A DNA stretch of 64,000 nt from Polyangiaceae bacterium (lineage in GTDB: Bacteria; Myxococcota_A; Polyangia; Polyangiales; Polyangiaceae): assembly GCA_947475525.1 (NCBI GenBank), contig CANJMI010000021.1, forward strand, positions 39,361-103,360. Reading direction: 5' to 3'. The notes under the pieces were generated by a model. That model searched no databases and had not been told where the DNA came from. It worked only from the letters and a program-made list of their open reading frames with translations. The position numbers and the translations under genes were made by a program. Each line of letters starts with the position of its first letter. Position 1 is the first letter of the stretch. Shown piece after piece: positions 61,625-64,000 of this stretch.

Positions 61625-62452
61625 TCAGCTCTTGTTGCGACGACGGACGATCATCGCATCGGTTCGCTTGTTGTTGCGTGTCTTCTTGCCCTTGGCGAGC
61701 TGACCCCACGGTGAACAAGGATGGCGACCGCCGGACGTACGGCCTTCGCCGCCGCCCATTGGATGATCGACCGGGTTCATGGCGACGCCGCGGTTATGCG
61801 GACGCTTGCCGAGCCAGCGTTTACGACCGGCTTTGCCGAGCGTCAGGTTGGCGTGATCGGTGTTCGATACCTGGCCAACGGTGGCGCGGCAGTCGAGGTG
61901 GATCTTGCGGATTTCTCCGCTCGGAAGGCGAACCTGGGCGTAGTCGCCGTCCTTCGCCATGAGCTGCGCCGAGTTGCCCGCCGAACGCACCATCTGCCCG
62001 CCTTTGCCCTTGCGGAGCTCGAGGTTGTGGATGGAGGTGCCGGTCGGGATGTTGCGCAAGCGAAGGCTGTTGCCCGGCTTGATGTCTGCCTTGATGCTCG
62101 CGACGATTTCCGTGCCCACCAGGAGGCCGTCCGGCGCGAGGATGTAACTCTTCTCGCCGTCTGCGTAATGGAGAAGCGCGATGCGAGCCGTCCGGTTAGG
62201 GTCGTACTCGATCGTCGCGACCTTGGCCGGCACACCGATCTTGGTGCGGCGGAAGTCGATCACGCGGAAGCGGCGCTTGTGGCCACCGCCACGGAAGCGG
62301 CTCGTGATGCGCCCGTTGTTGTTGCGACCGCCGGTCGAGGTCTTCTTCTCGAGCAGCGTGCGCTCCGGCTTGTCCGTCGTGATCTCGCTGAAATCGCTGA
62401 CGGTGTAGTACCGGCGCGAGGGCGAGGTCGGCTTGAATTTCTTGATGCCCAT
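61625..62452 (-). CDS. rplB: Large ribosomal subunit protein uL2
   Basis: 275 residues, the normal L2 length. The sequence runs from [15 protein letters not shown] to [19 protein letters not shown] and includes the conserved [23 protein letters not shown] N-domain and the peptidyl-transferase-centre segment [20 protein letters not shown] with its critical His. L2 binds 23S rRNA domain IV and supports subunit association. It follows rplW by 4 bases. Confidence 0.98.
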   Translation of the reverse strand: MGIKKFKPTSPSRRYYTVSDFSEITTDKPERTLLEKKTSTGGRNNNGRITSRFRGGGHKRRFRVIDFRRTKIGVPAKVATIEYDPNRTARIALLHYADGEKSYILAPDGLLVGTEIVASIKADIKPGNSLRLRNIPTGTSIHNLELRKGKGGQMVRSAGNSAQLMAKDGDYAQVRLPSGEIRKIHLDCRATVGQVSNTDHANLTLGKAGRKRWLGKRPHNRGVAMNPVDHPMGGGEGRTSGGRHPCSPWGQLAKGKKTRNNKRTDAMIVRRRNKS

Positions 62453-62456
62453 GGTT

Positions 62457-62762
62457 CTACTCGGTAGCCTCGGTCTTCTCCGCGAAGAAGGCGATTGAAG
62501 CGCCCGCCTCGAGAGTGACGATGGCCTTCTTCCAGTTGTGGAGCTTGCCGTGGCCGCGGCCCATGCGACGGTATTTGCCGCGCTGGATCAGCGTGTTCAC
62601 CGAAGCGACTTTGACCCCGAAGAGGTGCTCGATGGCACTCTTGATCTGGATCTTGTTCGCGGCCTCAGCGACCTCGAACGTGTATTGGTTCGACGTTTCG
62701 CGAAGTCGCGAAGTCTTTTCCGTGAGCAGGATCGGGCGCTTAACGATTTGTTCTGCGTGCAT
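62457..62762 (-). CDS. rplW: Large ribosomal subunit protein uL23
   Basis: 101 residues. Conserved features are [43 protein letters not shown] and the extended loop ending [11 protein letters not shown]23 lies at the ribosome exit tunnel and docks SRP and trigger factor. It sits between rplD (7 bases) and rplB (4 bases), the standard order. Confidence 0.96.
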   Translation of the reverse strand: MHAEQIVKRPILLTEKTSRLRETSNQYTFEVAEAANKIQIKSAIEHLFGVKVASVNTLIQRGKYRRMGRGHGKLHNWKKAIVTLEAGASIAFFAEKTEATE

Positions 62763-62769
62763 GGCTCGG

Positions 62770-63399
62770 TTACTCCTTCTCCGCGAAGCGGCTCTGGATC
62801 GCTAGCGCTGCGTCGCGCGTGACGATCAGGTGCTTGTGCCTGAGGAGGTCGTACACGTTGACGCCTTCGGGAGGCAGCAACTGCTTGCCCTTGATGTTCT
62901 GGATCGAGAGCTCGAGGTTCTTGTTGCCGACCTTGTCGACGACGAGCGCCTTACCGACGATCTGAAGGGTCCCGAGCGTCTGCGCGAGAGCCTTCGTTTT
63001 CACATCGGTGAGCTGGAAGTTCTCCACGACGAGGAGACGGTCCTCTTTCGCAAAGAGCGAGAGGGCGCATTTCAGCGCACCCATGCGAACTTTGCGCGGC
63101 GGACGGTAACCGTAGTCACGGGGCTGCAGCTCGTGTGCATGACCGCCGCCGACGCGATGGGGGGCACGCTTGCCACCCTGACGTGCGGCGCCAGTGCCCT
63201 TCTGCTTGAAGAGCTTTTGACCGGTGCCGGCGACTGCCGAGCGTTCTTTGGTCGCTTGCGTGCCCTGGCGACGCGATGCGCGCTGAGCCGTCACGACCTC
63301 GTGCAGAAGGTGTTGCTTCACCTCTGCACCCCAAACCGCGTCGTCGAGTTCGATGTCGCCGACGGGCTCTCTCTTCAGGTTATAGACCTTGAATTTCAT
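62770..63399 (-). CDS. rplD: Large ribosomal subunit protein uL4
   Basis: 209 residues. The L4 pattern is clear: [44 protein letters not shown] (the extended tunnel loop), [25 protein letters not shown], and the globular end [19 protein letters not shown]4 lines the exit tunnel and in many bacteria represses the S10 operon. It starts only 10 bases after the rpsJ stop; rplC, which normally lies between them, is not there. Confidence 0.96.
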   Translation of the reverse strand: MKFKVYNLKREPVGDIELDDAVWGAEVKQHLLHEVVTAQRASRRQGTQATKERSAVAGTGQKLFKQKGTGAARQGGKRAPHRVGGGHAHELQPRDYGYRPPRKVRMGALKCALSLFAKEDRLLVVENFQLTDVKTKALAQTLGTLQIVGKALVVDKVGNKNLELSIQNIKGKQLLPPEGVNVYDLLRHKHLIVTRDAALAIQSRFAEKE

Positions 63400-63409
63400 G
63401 GTTCAGCCC

Positions 63410-63718
63410 TCAGGTCTTGATCTCGACGTCCACGCCGGACGACAGGTCGAGCTTCATCAGCGCATCCAACGTTTGCTGGGTCGGCTCGATGATGTCGAGC
63501 AGGCGCTTGTGCGTGCGAATCTCGAACTGCTCGCGCGACTTTTTGTCGACGTGCGGTCCGCGAAGCACAGTGTAACGACGCAATTCGGTCGGCAGCGGCA
63601 CAGGGCCGGCCACACGGGCGCCGGTCCTCTTTGCGGTCTCGACGATGTCGTTGGTCGACTTGTCGAGCAGCTGGTGATCGAACGCGCGCAGGCGAATACG
63701 AATCTTCGTTGAATCCAT
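63410..63718 (-). CDS. rpsJ: Small ribosomal subunit protein uS10
   Basis: 102 residues, normal length. [64 protein letters not shown] and the C-terminal [13 protein letters not shown] identify S10, a 30S head protein that also binds NusB in antitermination. It starts 8 bases after the tuf stop, the usual tuf-rpsJ link, but the next gene is rplD rather than rplC. Confidence 0.98.
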   Translation of the reverse strand: MDSTKIRIRLRAFDHQLLDKSTNDIVETAKRTGARVAGPVPLPTELRRYTVLRGPHVDKKSREQFEIRTHKRLLDIIEPTQQTLDALMKLDLSSGVDVEIKT

Positions 63719-63726
63719 AGCGTTCC

Positions 63727-64000
63727 TCAGAGAAGGATCTTGGTGACGACGCCCGCGCCGACGGTCTTGCCGCCCTCGCGGATTGCGAAGCGCATCTGCT
63801 CTTCGAGAGCAACAGGCGCGATGAGCTCGATGTTCATGGTGATGTTGTCACCGGGCATGACCATCTTGATGCCTTCGGGCAACCTGCACGACCCCGTCAC
63901 GTCCGTTGTGCGGAGGTAGAACTGGGGGCGGTAGTTGTCGAAGAACGGGGTGTGGCGGCCGCCCTCTTCCTTGCGGAGGACGTAAACTTCGCCCTCGAAC
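63727..64000 (-). CDS. tuf: Elongation factor Tu (3' part; 5' end outside window)
   Basis: The C-terminal ~91 residues are visible. They are the third domain of EF-Tu: [54 protein letters not shown], and the end [20 protein letters not shown]-Tu brings aminoacyl-tRNA to the ribosome. The gene is upstream of rpsJ in the same direction, as in many proteobacterial str/S10 clusters. The remainder lies to the right of base 64000. Confidence 0.98.
   Translation of the reverse strand, partial: FEGEVYVLRKEEGGRHTPFFDNYRPQFYLRTTDVTGSCRLPEGIKMVMPGDNITMNIELIAPVALEEQMRFAIREGGKTVGAGVVTKILL

Overview
The window comes from a high-GC Gram-negative bacterium and most resembles a member of the Myxococcota (Polyangia-like). 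I infer this from the style of the gene set: an IF3 with a very long C-terminal tail, many lipoproteins with Cys-rich, Gly-rich or lectin-like domains, a membrane sulfatase with a MopE-type Asp/Cys metal-binding motif, and a b6-type cytochrome complex with a giant multiheme subunit. The species cannot be fixed from sequence reading alone. Gene density is high. There is no gene-free stretch over 300 bases; the longest gaps are 207 bases (54841-55047) and about 180 bases (37300-37478), and I saw nothing recognisable in either.

Layout. 1-7030 (minus strand) is a chain reading thrS, infC, a GspC-like PDZ protein, xerC and a sulfatase cut by the window edge; the last four are stacked with overlapping or nearly touching starts and stops. 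rpmI and rplT, which usually follow infC, are absent. 7118-9033 is the debris of a mobile element lying on the 3' side of a tRNA-Val(GAC) gene: a truncated phage-type Dam methylase, a truncated AbiEii toxin with its intact AbiEi antitoxin, and a Ymh/TIGR02391 protein. 9231-17882 (plus) holds nth, then a secretion/envelope run yajC-secD-secF-recJ-mlaF-mlaD. 18019-24579 is a four-gene respiratory cluster: Rieske protein, cytochrome b6-like subunit, subunit IV-like protein and a 1421-residue octaheme cytochrome c, closed by a good intrinsic terminator.

24698-31360 has a hypothetical protein and a convergent minus-strand operon of two large GT-C-like membrane proteins, an IHF/HU subunit and a lipoprotein. 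31471-41432 carries a GAF-domain protein with a sensor kinase, an M23 peptidase, a Lon-family protease with a changed Walker A, and a lipoprotein. A five-copy 15-bp tandem repeat then fills the gap between two convergent stop codons. 41503-50480 has a HAD phosphatase, a LarA-like protein, a Cys-rich fibrinogen-domain lipoprotein, an SRAP protein, SspB and an RND/MMPL exporter. 50582-54840 is a tandem pair of DUF4139-type lipoproteins with an OmpA-like domain inserted in the middle. 55048-61162 holds a lectin-like propeller lipoprotein, an esterase, an outer-membrane-type protein, a K+ channel with an altered filter and a Sel1-repeat lipoprotein with His-rich repeats.

61222-64000 (minus) is a ribosomal cluster tuf-rpsJ-rplD-rplW-rplB-rpsS that lacks rplC between rpsJ and rplD and ends with a terminator right after rpsS, so rplV and the rest of the S10 operon must be elsewhere.

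The strongest candidate for an under-described system is the b6-type complex with the giant octaheme subunit (18019-24579). The OmpA-inserted DUF4139 lipoprotein pair, the rewired ribosomal operons and the tailed IF3 come next.
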